In this document: one piece after another, positions 26,620-38,654 of the stretch
How the letters are laid out: every line of letters starts with the position of its first letter
How positions within the stretch are numbered: the stretch's first letter is position 1
NCBI GenBank assembly: GCA_030159075.1
Contig: BROG01000469.1
Coordinates: 102,501-166,500 of the forward strand
Direction of reading: 5' to 3'
Origin: Atrina japonica
Taxonomy: Eukaryota; Mollusca; Bivalvia; Pterioida; Pinnidae
DNA: 64,000 nucleotides
Program-made: the position numbers and the translations under genes
Notes under the pieces: generated by a model
What the model saw: the letters and a program-made list of their open reading frames with translations, nothing else
The model's database searches: none
Told to the model about the DNA's origin: nothing

Positions 26620-27780
26620 CATACCAGTATCTGATATTCATGAAACAGCTGTTTATTTATACTAAAGTAATATTTCAATTGAATAGAACCATTTACATTC
26701 TAAATTTCCCAAAAGTTTAAATGTTAATCCTTTTGGTCATATATCATACCGATTTTTGTTCTAAATATTCTAATTTTTGCTACAGTTAGCGATGTCCAAG
26801 TATATCTGTTCTAATAATGACACGTCAAGAAATACCAAAACATTTTATGTATATCCTAATTACTTTTGATCCGTTACCGGATACTTCTTGCTTATGTTTG
26901 TTGTCTATGGCAAAGTATTTGTCAGATTCTAATTATTGTTTTACTTCAGATTTTAAACCAGCAAATACGTTCGATATATTACCGGTTGTTCTTTCAATGT
27001 GTAAATAAACTTTATCTTAGCATTGTTCAATCAGATATTTTCTAGGCACACTTTGAAAATAAATATAGTTTATCAAATACACCGAATCGGTCCAAAAAGA
27101 AATTTTGATTGTTGATGATGCCACATTAGTTTAAATAATTGGTAAGAACTTTCCAAAGAATATGAATTGAGTTTTATGGATTTTCCTATGGTAGTATATA
27201 AATATAGATATTTTGGTGGAGAGCCGTATGTTTCTGCAAACAAAAATGGTTTTTTAGCTTTAGATTTTATGTCTTTTAATTTTTTTTGGTTTTGGTCTTA
27301 TTTAGAATTGAATCAAAATATTTCCCCAGTTCTAAATTCGCATCAGCTAAGTCTTTTTTTCTGTAAGACTTTTCTCATATGCAACTAGTTTCTCAATTTC
27401 TATTTCCAACTTTCCATTTTCTGTTTGAACTTGCAATATACTGAGAAATCCATTAAATTGTGTCTTTTTCAGCCTAATGTTCAAAACCTTCTCATCGCCA
27501 TGTTTGTCCTCCAGTATTGTCATTAAATGTTGAATTATGTTTTATTGATTCTCCTTTAACACCAGAACCTTTATTTGCTTCTTTATTGTTTTGAGACCAA
27601 ATATGGTTTAGTATATTTTAATCCATAATATCCTAGTACTGTTCATGTTAGATACTTCTTATGACTTCTTACCCTTTCGACATTCTTGCTTGTTAATATA
27701 AAAATAATTGCACATAGCGAACAATATATTTTAGCGATCAAATTTAGGATGGCAATATTTGTAAAATGACAATACTACAG
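26620..27780 (-). pseudogene. degenerate transposon-type protein (uncharacterised invertebrate family)
   Basis: Minus-strand frames read as one protein broken by stops and frameshifts. They run from a Cys-X2-Cys-containing segment near 27,715 (KIYCSLC), through TQFNGFLSILQVQTENGKLE and IEIEKLVAYEKSLTEKK (coiled-coil-like, about 27,360-27,440), LADANLELGKYFDSILNKTK (about 27,310), KAKKPFLFAETYGSPPKYL (about 27,230), to SGNGSKVIR near 26,870. The motif order reminds me of a multicopy, uncharacterised protein family in cnidarian and molluscan genomes that behaves like a transposon product. That is recollection only. It is certainly not functional here. Confidence 0.45.
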
Positions 27781-28417
27781 ATATTTCGTTCATTAACTTT
27801 CTTTTCAAGTTATTTTTTCATAGATAAGGGAGAACAGTATTCATAAATATAATTTTACACTGATTGAATTTGCCAGAGTTATTCCCCTTCTTCAGCCATA
27901 TTGTTGGTCAACAGTCTAAGTTTTCCTCTTTGTAAAATCTCATTGTGTTACCCTAAATTAGTGAAAGAGACATCATTTTTATAGATTAATTGAAGTTTAA
28001 AATAAATATTTTTACCAAAATTACTACGCCAGAATACTTCACTGAATACGGGCGATTTATGAAAGTACATGTCCCATAGAAGATGACCGTTTAAGATAAA
28101 AAAAACACACACAAATATTTCTTCTTTCATATTTTAGTTGTATTCTGGAATGACGAAAAGATTAAAGGTTATTCTTATAAACTGTACATCAAAGAGTTAT
28201 CTTTCTTTAGATACTTGCTAGAACAACAACTTTTGAACCACTGCGGTTTGAAAAAGATCATCCATTTTTTTCCACTCCTGTACTTATTTTCTGTCTGCTT
28301 ATATTTCACTTTCTATGATATTAGGTACAAAATTCTTCCAAATTCAGTCTGATTATAATTTATTATTAGTGTAATTTAATTTGATTTAGTTACAGTCCGA
28401 TCTTTAGTTGTTACATA

Positions 28418-29081
28418 TGTAACACTAGGAGGTTCGGGAGGAAAATACTTTTATTTAAATATTAACTTGAAATAAATATAAACAGATAATAACATTGATG
28501 TGCCCTGATATAAAATATAACATGCACTACATACATTGCATGTGAGAAATGCGGGTAGTGGATTACATTACATCATGAAATTTATGTTTCGGACAAACAA
28601 GTTACCAAAACATTTTTATCAAATTTAATAATAAGGGTTTAAATATGAATGTAGAAATTGATTTTTGGGTACTGTTTTAGCAACAAGGTTACATAGGTCA
28701 TTATCTGTCAAAGTCATCCTTGGTCAACAAATTTCGGCATTTTCGAATGTAATGTTAAATAATATAACGTACTAAAACTGCACTATTTAAGATGGTGTCA
28801 AAAGGTTACAAAAGGTAAAACTTTGACAGATTTTGATTGGTACGGCACCTGTATTTCTCTGGTTCTTTTTCGGTTACAAAACGGGAGAAGCTTCTAGTAT
28901 TCTGGTGTTCTACGTTGTTCGTAATTGACATTCGTATATAAGCATCGGGATTTTAAGGTCTCAAAAGGAGAGAGAGACCGCCATTTTGACACAAGCTACT
29001 GTCGCCTGATTGATGTCACACTTGACGTAAAATAAAAACTATACGATCACTAGGTGAGTTATTGATTCCTTGTGGGTTACA
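28418..29081 (+). mobile_element. 5' LTR of a retrotransposon
   Basis: Starts TGTAACACTAGG and ends TGGGTTACA, giving 6-bp inverted termini TGTAAC/GTTACA. Inside are a TATATAAG promoter box at 28,935 and AATAAA at 29,031, an order and spacing typical of U3-R-U5. The last ~25 bp recur at 30,716-30,744. Confidence 0.7.
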
Positions 29082-29574
29082 AGAATCGATTTGGTAAAGT
29101 GACCTGGATATAAAGGTGAGACTTTTACTTTTCTCAGTACTCTATTAATTTCGACCACAATTTGTAAAACTTTTATTTTTAACGAACTCTAAAACTTTAA
29201 CTTTCTACTTTGCAGTCAAACATTATATATTTTATATTTTAAAACATATCTTAATAGTTTTACAACACAAAACTCATTCTGAATTAAAATAAACATTTAA
29301 AACTTTGTTTAAGCAATATTGATAAAACTTTGATAGGGCGAAAACTTTGTTAACTTTTTTAATAGTTTAGGTACAACAGACAGACATTGGTTAATTTTAG
29401 AAAAACCCTAATAATTCAAAGTAACTTACTATATAATATAGATATATATAAAACAAACAATTCAAAACAAAATCTGAGATTTTTAACAATCTATTTAAAA
29501 TTAAGATAGCAGAAAGCAGAAGTGAAATTAAATTAGAAGATATTTCCTAATAGGTAGAAGATATAGAGCACGAA

Positions 29575-30712
29575 ATGTATAGACAGGATTTAAATGAAAC
29601 TAAAAGGAAAAGCTTAAATCAAACTGAAACCGACAATAATGAATCAGATTGCAAATATCACAGTTTGTCAGAAGGATTTGGACATACAAATACAGAGAAT
29701 AAAAATGATAATGAAGAGTAACAAATATTTGATAAGATAATGAAACAATTTTCAAATATGGCTAGTGCTATGGTAAGATCTGTGCATCAGGTGATTAAAA
29801 ACTTCTCGGGTAAACCGGCAGATTTCAAAACTTGGATTTCAGATATTGAAAGATATGCTAACTTAGTAGAGCTAACTGCTACTAAGTGTAGCCTTAGTGA
29901 CATGTTCAGGGGCAGTAGCAGATTTTATTAGGAGATATTTGATAGAAGAAAGTAATGAAAATTTACCCAGTTGGGGGACCTCAATTACTAAAGGAGAAGT
30001 TTTGGGAAATTACAAATAGGAGGCAGGCATTGGTAAAATTACGAAATTCAAAGCAGAAAACAGATGAATCTGTACAAATATTTGGGGAAAGACTAATTCA
30101 GACATCTGAAGATGCCTATACATCAGGGCAAAGAAAAAACCAAAAATACAAAAAGTTAATTGAACAGTGGTTATTCTTAGACGGATTCGGCTATACACTT
30201 TTAGAGATATTATTTGGCCTTGTATGATACGAATTTATCTTTAGAAAATACACATACTTTTTCAAATTGGAGCTCAACTGATGAAGTCTAATTGACAGAA
30301 ACGATATCGTCTTGAGCATTATAACTTTGGTATTTTGTTTATAATATTGATAGATATTTTTTGTAAGGGTGTAACATTTGACTATCTGAAAATGAAATTT
30401 ATTAGGAAAGAACCAGCAACTTTAGACGCTGCTGTCAAAGTAGAAAAACGTCAGCAAATTATCAGGGATCAAATTCCATTAACTTTAGAAAATTCGCAAA
30501 ATTTAATCAGATTGAGCACAGAAAAAGATGATAGAGATATTCAGACAACGGAAGTCGATAATTTACGAAATAAATTATGTAAAACTTGTATGACGAAAGG
30601 TTATACTACTCAAAATTGTCCCAGAAATGTAGACGTAAATGCCAAGGACGAATCTGACCGTGACGATAGTGACAACGACGATAGTGACAATGACGATAAC
30701 CCACAAACATCA
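29575..30712 (+). pseudogene. broken gag of an LTR retrotransposon (Ty3/gypsy-like)
   Basis: Structural protein remnant. Reading from ATG at 29,575, an in-frame TAA occurs just before KQFSNMASAMV. The capsid-like part has NFSGKPADFKTWISDIERYA, then after frameshifts QALVKLRNSKQKTDESVQIF and SEDAYTSG (about 30,030-30,130). A zinc-knuckle-like CKTCMTKGYTTQNC lies at about 30,588-30,630, where the expected His is not present. No protease, RT or integrase follows. Assignment to Ty3/gypsy rests on the gag pattern only. Confidence 0.6.
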
Positions 30713-30713
30713 C

Positions 30714-30744
30714 GAGCTGAGTTATTGATTCTTTCTGGGTTACA
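30714..30744 (+). repeat. terminal remnant of the 3' LTR
   Basis: GAGTTATTGATTCTTTCTGG followed by GTTACA matches the last bases of the 5' LTR (GAGTTATTGATTCCTTGTGG plus GTTACA). Only about 30 bp of the 3' LTR remain, directly after the gag remnant. Confidence 0.65.
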
Positions 30745-31119
30745 TATATAATAAAAATGTTATTCTCTACGAATGTTTAGATTGCTGAACTAGGATAAGG
30801 GATAGATATTTTATATATCTAACACCATTAGTATGTATGTATATATTTTTTCAAGCATATATAAATCTGTATATGCTTTGATATTGTCTGTAAATCATTT
30901 ACACATTACCATAACCAAAAATGTACCATGATTTGTTTACATGCACATCATAGCACGAGGTATGTCATCCTTAGTCAAAATGTGTTTGCAGGTGCGAGAA
31001 AGTTTTAACTCATCACTTTGTATCTGTACCACTCATTTCACACATTATCACCCGTAATTCATTTCAATTTGTGTCCAATCTCGTTTGTAGTTTGTAAATG
31101 CTTTTCGTGTTGACATATT
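30745..31119. other. no gene recognised
   Basis: AT-rich spacer with no recognisable content. Confidence 0.5.
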
Positions 31120-31262
31120 TGTTGCTTGACCTTTTCACCAAATCGGACCTTTTCACCGAACTCGGAAGTTTTCTATGGAACATTTCGGGTGAGGATCTTT
31201 CCGGACACCTGGTCCTATCCCGTTTGGGATTCGCAATTGTTCTTCATGTTGAGACCATTTAC
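31120..31262 (+). repeat. 3' tail of the second Penelope-like lineage
   Basis: Reads LFTKSDLFTELGSF then WNIS in translation, and ACACCTGGTCCTATCCC in DNA. It parallels the minus-strand tail at 57,640-57,840, which gives LFTELDLITRLEIFTEF and ACACCTGGTCTTATCCC. Confidence 0.6.
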
Positions 31263-31639
31263 ATATCTAATTTGTCGTATTCTAGTGCCGTTGATTTTCG
31301 ATTATTCATTGGTATTTCTTCATTTTTACTTCATTCGCAATATGATTTAAACTGATGTAGAAATATTCCCTTGAATGCATACCCAAAGTCAACAGAAGCA
31401 GTTGGGCCGTCATTATATATGTTAACTCCCCAAACCATAAACAAAACGTTATTGTTCAGGAATATTCTGGGTTCAAGTGGGAAAGTTTTAGATTTAGTTT
31501 AGGTGAGCAGTATTCTATGAACTGAGACACTCTTTTAAATCTAAAAAAACAATCGAAAGATTTATGAAGTCAAAATATACATGTGTTAGATTTCAATTAG
31601 AGTTCCTATTCAATATAATATGCAAAGTATGGTGTTGGT

Positions 31640-31775
31640 GTGACCGGTCAACAATGGATGCATAATCCTCCATGGCATCTGATCCCACCTTTTTGTCTAA
31701 TATTCAGCAGATTTTTTATATTTGTCTCCTGCACATTCTGAAGACTAAAACTTCGGTAGCTGTGATTTTTAATAG
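31640..31775 (+). repeat. degenerate Penelope-like 3' tail
   Basis: GGTGTGACCGGTCAACAATG, CCTCCATGGCATCTGATCCC, TCTAATATTCAGCAGATTTT and ACATTCTGAAGACTAAAAC belong to the same tail subfamily as 39,755-40,250. Confidence 0.65.
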
Positions 31776-32009
31776 ATATGTTGAACAACAACAAAAAATA
31801 ATAATAATAATAAAAAATAAAAAAAATAAAAAACCAACCAGCAATATCGTTCGATCAAGATATTGAAAAAGCAAAGGAACTTTCTACAATATGTTTTCCC
31901 ATCGACCATTCACGGGTTGTACCTCAATGGTGATATATAACACATTAAATAAACACCTAAATGATCTTATGTTGTTTTAAGTCATTAATGCACCATTGAG
32001 TACCGTGTA

Positions 32010-32141
32010 TGACTCGCTAAAATCACAGTAATGAGTTAAACCTAGTTTTTCTCAGTTAAACCAGATAATGTGGATTGTTGAGAAAAACGAGGTTTAACTG
32101 AAAAATTATATTTAAATTATTAATGTGAATTTGGCAAGCCA
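32010..32141. mobile_element. short palindromic MITE with TA target duplication
   Basis: Begins TGACTCGCTAAAATCAC and ends with GTGAATTTGGCAAGCCA, imperfect terminal inverted repeats, flanked on both sides by TA. It holds one AACCTAGTTTTTCTCAGTT block and its inverted partner. Confidence 0.8.
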
Positions 32142-32289
32142 TAATCGTGTACAAGATATATTGACTGTCTAATAAGTTGATGCGATGTGTGTTTTGTACT
32201 TTCATGCATTCCATGTATAGATAAGAAAATGTCAACAGATATTGTAGTAATGTATATTACACAAGTATAGGCTTCTGGGATTTTTATAT

Positions 32290-32430
32290 GTTTGATCAGG
32301 TGTCATGAAGGGGTAGCCTCACCTGCCAACCGGTGTAATTCGCCATGAAGTTATAGTCAAATAGACGTTATAAAGAAGGTAAAACGCCAGGTTACAATAT
32401 GTGTAGACCACGCGTAGTAAACAATAAGAT
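32290..32430 (-). repeat. very degenerate Penelope-like tail
   Basis: GATCAGGTGTCATGAAGGGG, CAACCGGTGTAATTCGCC and a block resembling GACGTCTCAACAA remain in tail order. Confidence 0.4.
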
Positions 32431-32479
32431 TAAGAGGGTGTTACGTATTAATAATGCCGACCTCAAATAAGAAAGTTCA

Positions 32480-32625
32480 AAGACATGCAGGGGATGCTTA
32501 CTCCTCCATGGCACCTGATCCCACCTCTTGGTTTCCAGAGGTCCGTGTTTGTCCATTTTTACCGGATTTGTGTCTGTGTCCTGGACATCCTATTGATTTA
32601 TACTTTGGTATCTGAGATTTTTATA
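32480..32625 (+). repeat. Penelope-like 3' tail, well conserved 3' half
   Basis: GGGGATGCTTACTCCTCCAT, GATCCCACCTCTTGGTTTCC, GTCCATTTTTACCGGATTTG and TACTTTGGTATCTGAGA. It is one of the copies showing the uninterrupted GTGTCCTGGACATCC site. Confidence 0.85.
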
Positions 32626-33074
32626 TTTCATGTTTCTTGGGTGACAACATTATGATATACTTCCGTTCCATGATTGTTGAATACTTCCCAAAACCTTCTC
32701 ATAACTAAGACAATTTGACTTTAACGCATCCTCATAATTTGTCTGTAGTTTAAAACGGTTCAGTGCTTATATTTACGTCTTCAAAACCGGTGACATTTTT
32801 TTCCATCAACATAATTCAATTGCCTTATCTAATCGTCTTCGCACATCTGGAGCAGCAAACAACCAAAACACTTGCCGTCAGTGAGTGCATTTAGAATTGA
32901 GATGGCAGTTTATGAGCTGACGAAGTAACACTGACGTTTATAATATTATGTTTTAGCACAGGAAGGAAAACAAAAAATGTCATCTAAACAGCTTATATTT
33001 TCATGATAAATGTAAACTACATACTGTAAACATATTGTAACAAGGGTATCAGGAATTGCGTTTTATGTCAAATT

Positions 33075-33366
33075 ACCGCAAATTTTCGGTCGCTGTAATA
33101 GCCTTGTTTGCATATACTCGGTTTCACTTAATTATATGTTGAGTTACCTGTTTGATAGCGGTTGTTGAGTCGTCTGTAGAAATTACGAGAACGATTTATT
33201 CCCCACTTATTTCATATGAATTTGACTGTGGACTGACGGCGGATGTGACCGGTCAACAGGATATGTTTGCTCCTCCATGGCGTTTGATCCCACTTCTGGA
33301 TTTCCAGAGGTCCATATTGTCCCATATTCACCAAATTTTTAGATTGTCTCCAGGAAATCCTATAGA
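33075..33366 (+). repeat. Penelope-like 3' tail (left arm of an inverted pair)
   Basis: Starts in the RT end (GGTCGCTGTAATAGCCTTG), passes TTGAGTTACCTGTTTGATAG, GTGACCGGTCAACAGG and CTCCTCCATGGCG, and ends near CTATAGATATCAAAAATC. It meets the right arm tail-to-tail. Confidence 0.8.
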
Positions 33367-33700
33367 TATCAAAAATCTCAGATACCAAAGTATAAATCAA
33401 TAGGATGTCCAGGACATAGATACAAATCCGGTAAAAATGGACAAACACGGACCTCTGGAAACCAAGAGGTGGGATCAGGTGCCATGGAGGAGTAAGTATC
33501 CCCTGTCGACCGGTCACACCCGCCGTGAGTCCACAGTCAAGTCCAATGAAACACGTGAGGAGTGTATCCTCGTCACAATTGATACAGACGTCTCAACAAC
33601 CGCCAACGAAAAGGCAACTCAACATTTCACTTAGTGAAACAGAGTACTCGCAAACAAGACTATTATACCGACCATAAAATTTGCGGAACGTTGACATTAA
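33367..33700 (-). repeat. Penelope-like 3' tail (right arm of an inverted pair)
   Basis: From TCAGATACCAAAGTATAAAT through GGACAAACACGGACCTCTGG, CCGCCGTGAGTCCACAGTCA and CAACCGCCAACGAAAAGGCA to the RT end at GCGGAACGTTGACATTAAAC. Much better conserved than its left arm, so the two arms are not a recent duplication of each other. Confidence 0.85.
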
Positions 33701-33744
33701 ACTGATACTAAGGTATCTGTGATTTTCATATTTAACAAGGCGAT

Positions 33745-34110
33745 ATTTCTTTGGTCATTGGCACAGTTACTTTGAAGGTCGGTCTCAAGAGACTACATAT
33801 AAATCGTCTGTTAGAAATCCCAGCATATGATTGCCAGTACAGCGTTCTTGACTTTGAAATAAAATTGGTGTTGGGCCAAAACGACCCTGCTCCATTTACG
33901 TTATACGGTAAAACCTTCTTTATTAACCACCTGTGTGTAAATACCGCCCTGGTCACTAAAACATTTCTGATATCCCAAGTAGTACCATTTGTGTACAAAT
34001 CAATCCCTATATACAGCCGATCTCCCTATAAAGAGTGTCATTATATACAAGTTTTTTCTGTATGTTGTAGGAGCAAATCTGAGGTCTGATATTCTAAAAC
34101 AATTCTTTTC
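33745..34110 (-). pseudogene. degenerate Penelope-like RT middle segment
   Basis: In minus sense, CATATGCTGGGATTTCTAAC followed by AGACGATTTATATG aligns with the RT block that is CATGCTGGAATTTCTAATAG in copy 1. GGCCCAACACCAATTTTATT just upstream resembles TGTCCAACACCACTCTGATT of the 25-26 kb copy. The frames are broken. Confidence 0.5.
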
Positions 34111-34180
34111 GTCGTTGGGTATGGTGTTATACATACATGTGTTCTCTTCTAATAAAATTTGCCGATAATCATGATGTATA

Positions 34181-34757
34181 TGGCACACCAAAATCACATT
34201 AATGAGTTAAACCTATTTTTTGGGGTTAAAAATGGTTTTTCTAAAGTTAAACCTAATTTTTCTCTACTTAATCTTATTTTTCTCGTAACCCAAAATATAA
34301 GGTTTAACTGAAAAAAACTAATAATACTAACTGCAACAAAATCTCATTAATGTAATTGTGGCGCAGTTTAACCTAGCTTTTCTCACTAGGTTTTTCTCGT
34401 AAAATAGGTTTAAATCATTTTTGTGCTTTGGAGAAAATTGAGTTTTAACTCGAGTAAAACTTAGTTTAACTGAGAAAAACTAGGATTAACTGCGCCAAAA
34501 TTATATTAATACTCATTAATGTGATTTTGGCGCAGTTAAATCTAGTTTTTCTCAGTTAAACGAGGTTTTACTCGAGTTAAAACTCGATTTAACTTATTTT
34601 TGTCATTTTGGCGCAGTTAAAAATAATTTTTTACCAGTTTAACCTAGTTTTTCTCCATTTAAAGTGGGTTTATGAGAAAAAATAGGTGTAACTGGAAAAA
34701 ACTAGATTTATCTGAGAAAAACTAGGTTTAACTCATTAATGTGATTTTGGCGTGCCA
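34181..34757. mobile_element. long palindrome-rich MITE
   Basis: Terminal inverted repeats TGGCACACCAAAATCAC (left) and GTGATTTTGGCGTGCCA (right) each continue into ATTAATGAGTTAAACCTA. TA precedes the left end; the right flank is AA. The interior is a chain of alternating GTTTAACTGAGAAAAACTAG and CTAGTTTTTCTCAGTTAAAC blocks separated by GCGCCAAAAT-type internal copies of the terminus. No transposase frame, so non-autonomous. Confidence 0.85.
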
Positions 34758-34759
34758 AA

Positions 34760-37728
34760 GCTATATAAAGAATTGTCATGAACTAAATTAAAACATGTAC
34801 ACAGAAATTTAACTTTCATGTGATTTTATTTGTAACTCAACAATCAGAAATATGGTGTTTGATTAAGTTTCATTTTGGCAGCAGTTTTTTTTTTCAGGAT
34901 GCATTTGGAGAAAGTAAATATCATATTTGCTGCTGTCTATCTTCCATTCCATAAACATTTCTCAATTTTTTCAATATCATACACAATGAGCTATTTTCTG
35001 TCAAAACAGTTTAATATTTACAAACGGAACAATTGCTCAATGTTGGTGTGAGATCTAGATCCAGTGAGAAAGACATATAAACATTGCGATGTGCACTGAT
35101 AAACTCCATTTTAAAGGGACATGACTGAAGAATACAGTTTCTTATCGCAAAAACAAACAAATACCAGAGCTTTTTGTGTAACGTGACACAGTGAAAATAC
35201 ACTGTACAGAGGGAAAAAAGCATAGTATCTTGTCGGTTTCAGATTATTGATATAAAAAGAAAAGTAAACGGACATTTGACGTTCAGTAACGTGTGCAAAT
35301 ATATATCAAAGTGATATGCGTGAAACATATGAATGTACTAAGGGCATCCAAGATACAATTACAATACTTTGTATTTCTTATATTTTAAACATTCGATTTC
35401 GCTGTTATATTGTAGAAGAAAAAACAATATTACAATATAGAGCTTAATTACATGATATTTGTTAGATCTACATATCTGTACATAAACATACATACACTTA
35501 TAGTACATGACGAAATAGAAAGCGTCCATTCAAACACATATAAAACATTAATGAAATATTAACACTTACTGCTGGTTGACTGAACGTATTGACATATGAT
35601 AACATTGATATAAAAATGGTCGCTATCTAGAGGCAGTATTATGTATCTATATTAAATAAGACCATTCTAAACGACACATTTTCTACATGACTGTGAAATA
35701 ACACAGTTCGCAACATTGATAATGAATGCAGTTTTACACATATGTTACACAGATCAACACCATCGTGTGGCAGAGCGTTTAACTCGCACGCGGAAAATCT
35801 TGGGATCGATCCTTGATAATGAATCACATATAAAACATGTAAAAAGATAAAGTAGCTCCCCTAGCGCTAGGATCTTCCTGATTAACCATATGATTAGAGT
35901 TTTCTATCAAGACACGGGTAGGGGTAAAAAAAAATATTCAATCTATTTGCATGAGTCTTTAGCACAAACAATAATTTATGATACGTCACCACTAGTTTAC
36001 TTCTAGATAGGTGTATGGTCTTAATTTTATCTTTCTCTTGCCAATATAGAATGGTGAAAAGTCTAACATTAATGGTAATTTGCATGTATTTCAAATCAAA
36101 ACAAATAAACACAAACGCATGCACGCATACAATACAACAACAGAAGAAAAATATATTCCATGACATTAGATATCGGAATTTCCCGTTTAACTGTCCTATC
36201 TTTCCATTTAATGTAGATTATATTTTTTTTTTTTTTAAAAACTGAAAACCTTTTTTTTCTCTATTTTAAATTTTAAACATAAATTTAATAGACAATTGTA
36301 AGTTTTAAGTTCTAAAACAAACTAAATGCTTTACGTGTATTCGTGTTATCGCCAAATAAGGAACACTGCTATAATTTTCCTCCACATAATCTCAATGTGT
36401 GTAGCCATTATGTTGTATCACTAAACTTCAAATATCATAACTTCATTTGTTTTTTTTTTCTTTTTTAAATCAGATAGAGACAAAAGTTGAAGATTGAAAA
36501 TAAAATTATATCCATATTGCGAATCTGCAATTATACTGGTTCATCGTGTAATTGTTTTGAACGTATTTCCATTGAGTAAGGTATTGCATGTGGCACAATA
36601 TTTCATTTGCATTTAGAAACATTTTCTATATGAACAATCCACTTGAGGCCACTGTAATTTTTAAGTTAATTACGAACGCATAGGAAAATAAAATTACTCA
36701 TACGTAATACAGAGTGAAATTGGATTACTTATAAAAATTGGTATATATTTCTATGTTTTTATCGCTCACTGGCTTGTCCATAACTAAATAAATGACAAGT
36801 TGTTTCAAAACAACTCAAATTAGGTAATCTTGACTTTTGTAAATATGTAGTTACATTTGTTCTTAATTTTCAATTTGGTTTATTGAATAAAATGCAAATG
36901 TGATAAAAAGTATGACAGTTTGACAAAATTGGATTAAAATGATTCTCTCAGACCAAGAGTATGAATCATCTACACACGAGAAATAAATGAACTCAATATT
37001 AGATCAAGATTAAGATAGAAAATAACCACGCAGCAGTGAAAAAACAGAATCAATATATTTTCACACTTAAATTCATCAAATGGCATGGATATGTGTTGTA
37101 TATATAGTTATATACATTTTGTACATATATCTACATGTATTCTAATTTCTAATATTTCTCCAATTAAATCCTTACAATGAAATTAGATATCACCTTCGGA
37201 GTCGTCACATTTGAATTTGGAAGGTATACACGATTTCAAACAAACCCAACGTCGGTTCTGCAAAATGATTTTAAAATTTATAATATATATTGAACAGCTA
37301 AACAACATGAAACAAATATTATTTAGTTTTATCGTGTACATTTCAATTATTGTATAGTGATATCGCATGACGATTATTACCTAGCACGTGGAAAAGTGAT
37401 AGGTAAAACCTTCGCAGATCAAACACCATCCTTCTATTGATAAATAAAGCTATACTTGCATAGATTAAAATTCGTTCATTACACTCAGGATATGGTTTGT
37501 CATCGCATAGTTATCGTCTGGTAAAGAACTGTTTATACGAGTTTTTTTTTATCAAGTGATTTACAGTTGAAACTTTGAACCAAAGTGGTCATTGAAACCT
37601 TTGCCGACACTTTGTTAATTTCAAATAGCATTATTAATTTGAATTTACATAATTTTAATTTCATTCGGTCACAGCAGGAAATCTGTTCATTCGAGTTCAG
37701 TCTGTTCATGAAAGATAAAGGCATGTGA
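34760..37728. other. no gene recognised
   Basis: AT-rich DNA. At 35,766-35,815 a GGCAGAGCGTTTAACTCGC ... GGGATCGATCC segment resembles tRNA A and B boxes and may be an old SINE head (low confidence). Otherwise only T-rich runs. Confidence 0.45.
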
Positions 37729-37730
37729 TA

Positions 37731-37796
<66 letters not shown>

Positions 37797-37968
37797 ATGG
37801 TGGTGGTGGTGGTGGAGGAAGAAGAAGAAGAAGAAGAAGAAGAAAGAAGAAATAAGAAGAAGAGAAGGAAGAAAAGAAGAAGAAAAAGAAGAAGAAGAAG
37901 AAGAAGAAGAAGAAGAAGAAGAAGAAGAAGAAGAAGAAGAAGAAGAAGAAAAAGAAGAAGAAGAAAAG
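37731..37968 (+). repeat. (TAG)n-(GGT)n-(GAA)n compound repeat
   Basis: TAG trinucleotides to about 37,789, GGT to 37,815, then 150 bp of almost pure purine (GAA/GGA) to 37,968. The frame through it (Val, Glu, Arg runs) is not a gene. Confidence 0.97.
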
Positions 37969-38654
37969 TGATTCAGTTAGTTATTGTATTAGTAGTGACA
38001 GTTGCTATTCTTTTTGTAAATGTCGGGTTTCGTATTTTTGATTTGTGTTTAGCAGCTCGACTATTTTTGCAATGCATATCATCCGTACATGTGAGAAGTT
38101 TGAATTTATGACATTGCTAGAACTTTTTGTGAACACATGCATATATGTAAGCGTCCATTTTTACATTTATTTTTTTTAACTTCACTGATGCATTTGTCAT
38201 GTTGCGAAATGTCACTTCTTTGACTGCGTCAAAATTGTCAAAAATGTCAACAACGTTAACATGTAAGTGCATACATTAGTATATTGACATATATGTACTA
38301 TGTATATAATTAATTAATCACAGCTATCCTTATCGACCATACGTTAATGACAGAAACATTTTGTTGGATCAGATCAACAAAATCATTTTGAACAGCATAA
38401 ACGTAACATTTACAACAAAATGGATATAGTAGTACATCACATATACAACACTGGAAACAGACAGGCATACCAAGCCACAACGTTGATTAATATGACATTC
38501 TCCAGATGAAAGTCGAATTAAATATATGTTTTGTCGTTTCCATATACAATGTATTTGTTATTTTTGATCAATATTAACCTTTACGAAACCGAAAAATATC
38601 TTCATATATTTTACTGTACCTATATATTTAACTACAGGTGCTTTTATTCCTGTT
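37969..38654. other. no gene recognised
   Basis: AT-rich spacer without recognisable content. Confidence 0.5.

Noticed and set aside
33751..34089. 112-residue plus open frame as a gene
   Set aside because: It is the complement of a degenerate RT segment on the minus strand.
37725..38111. Val/Glu/Arg-rich 128-residue frame
   Set aside because: Product of the TAG-GGT-GAA compound repeat.
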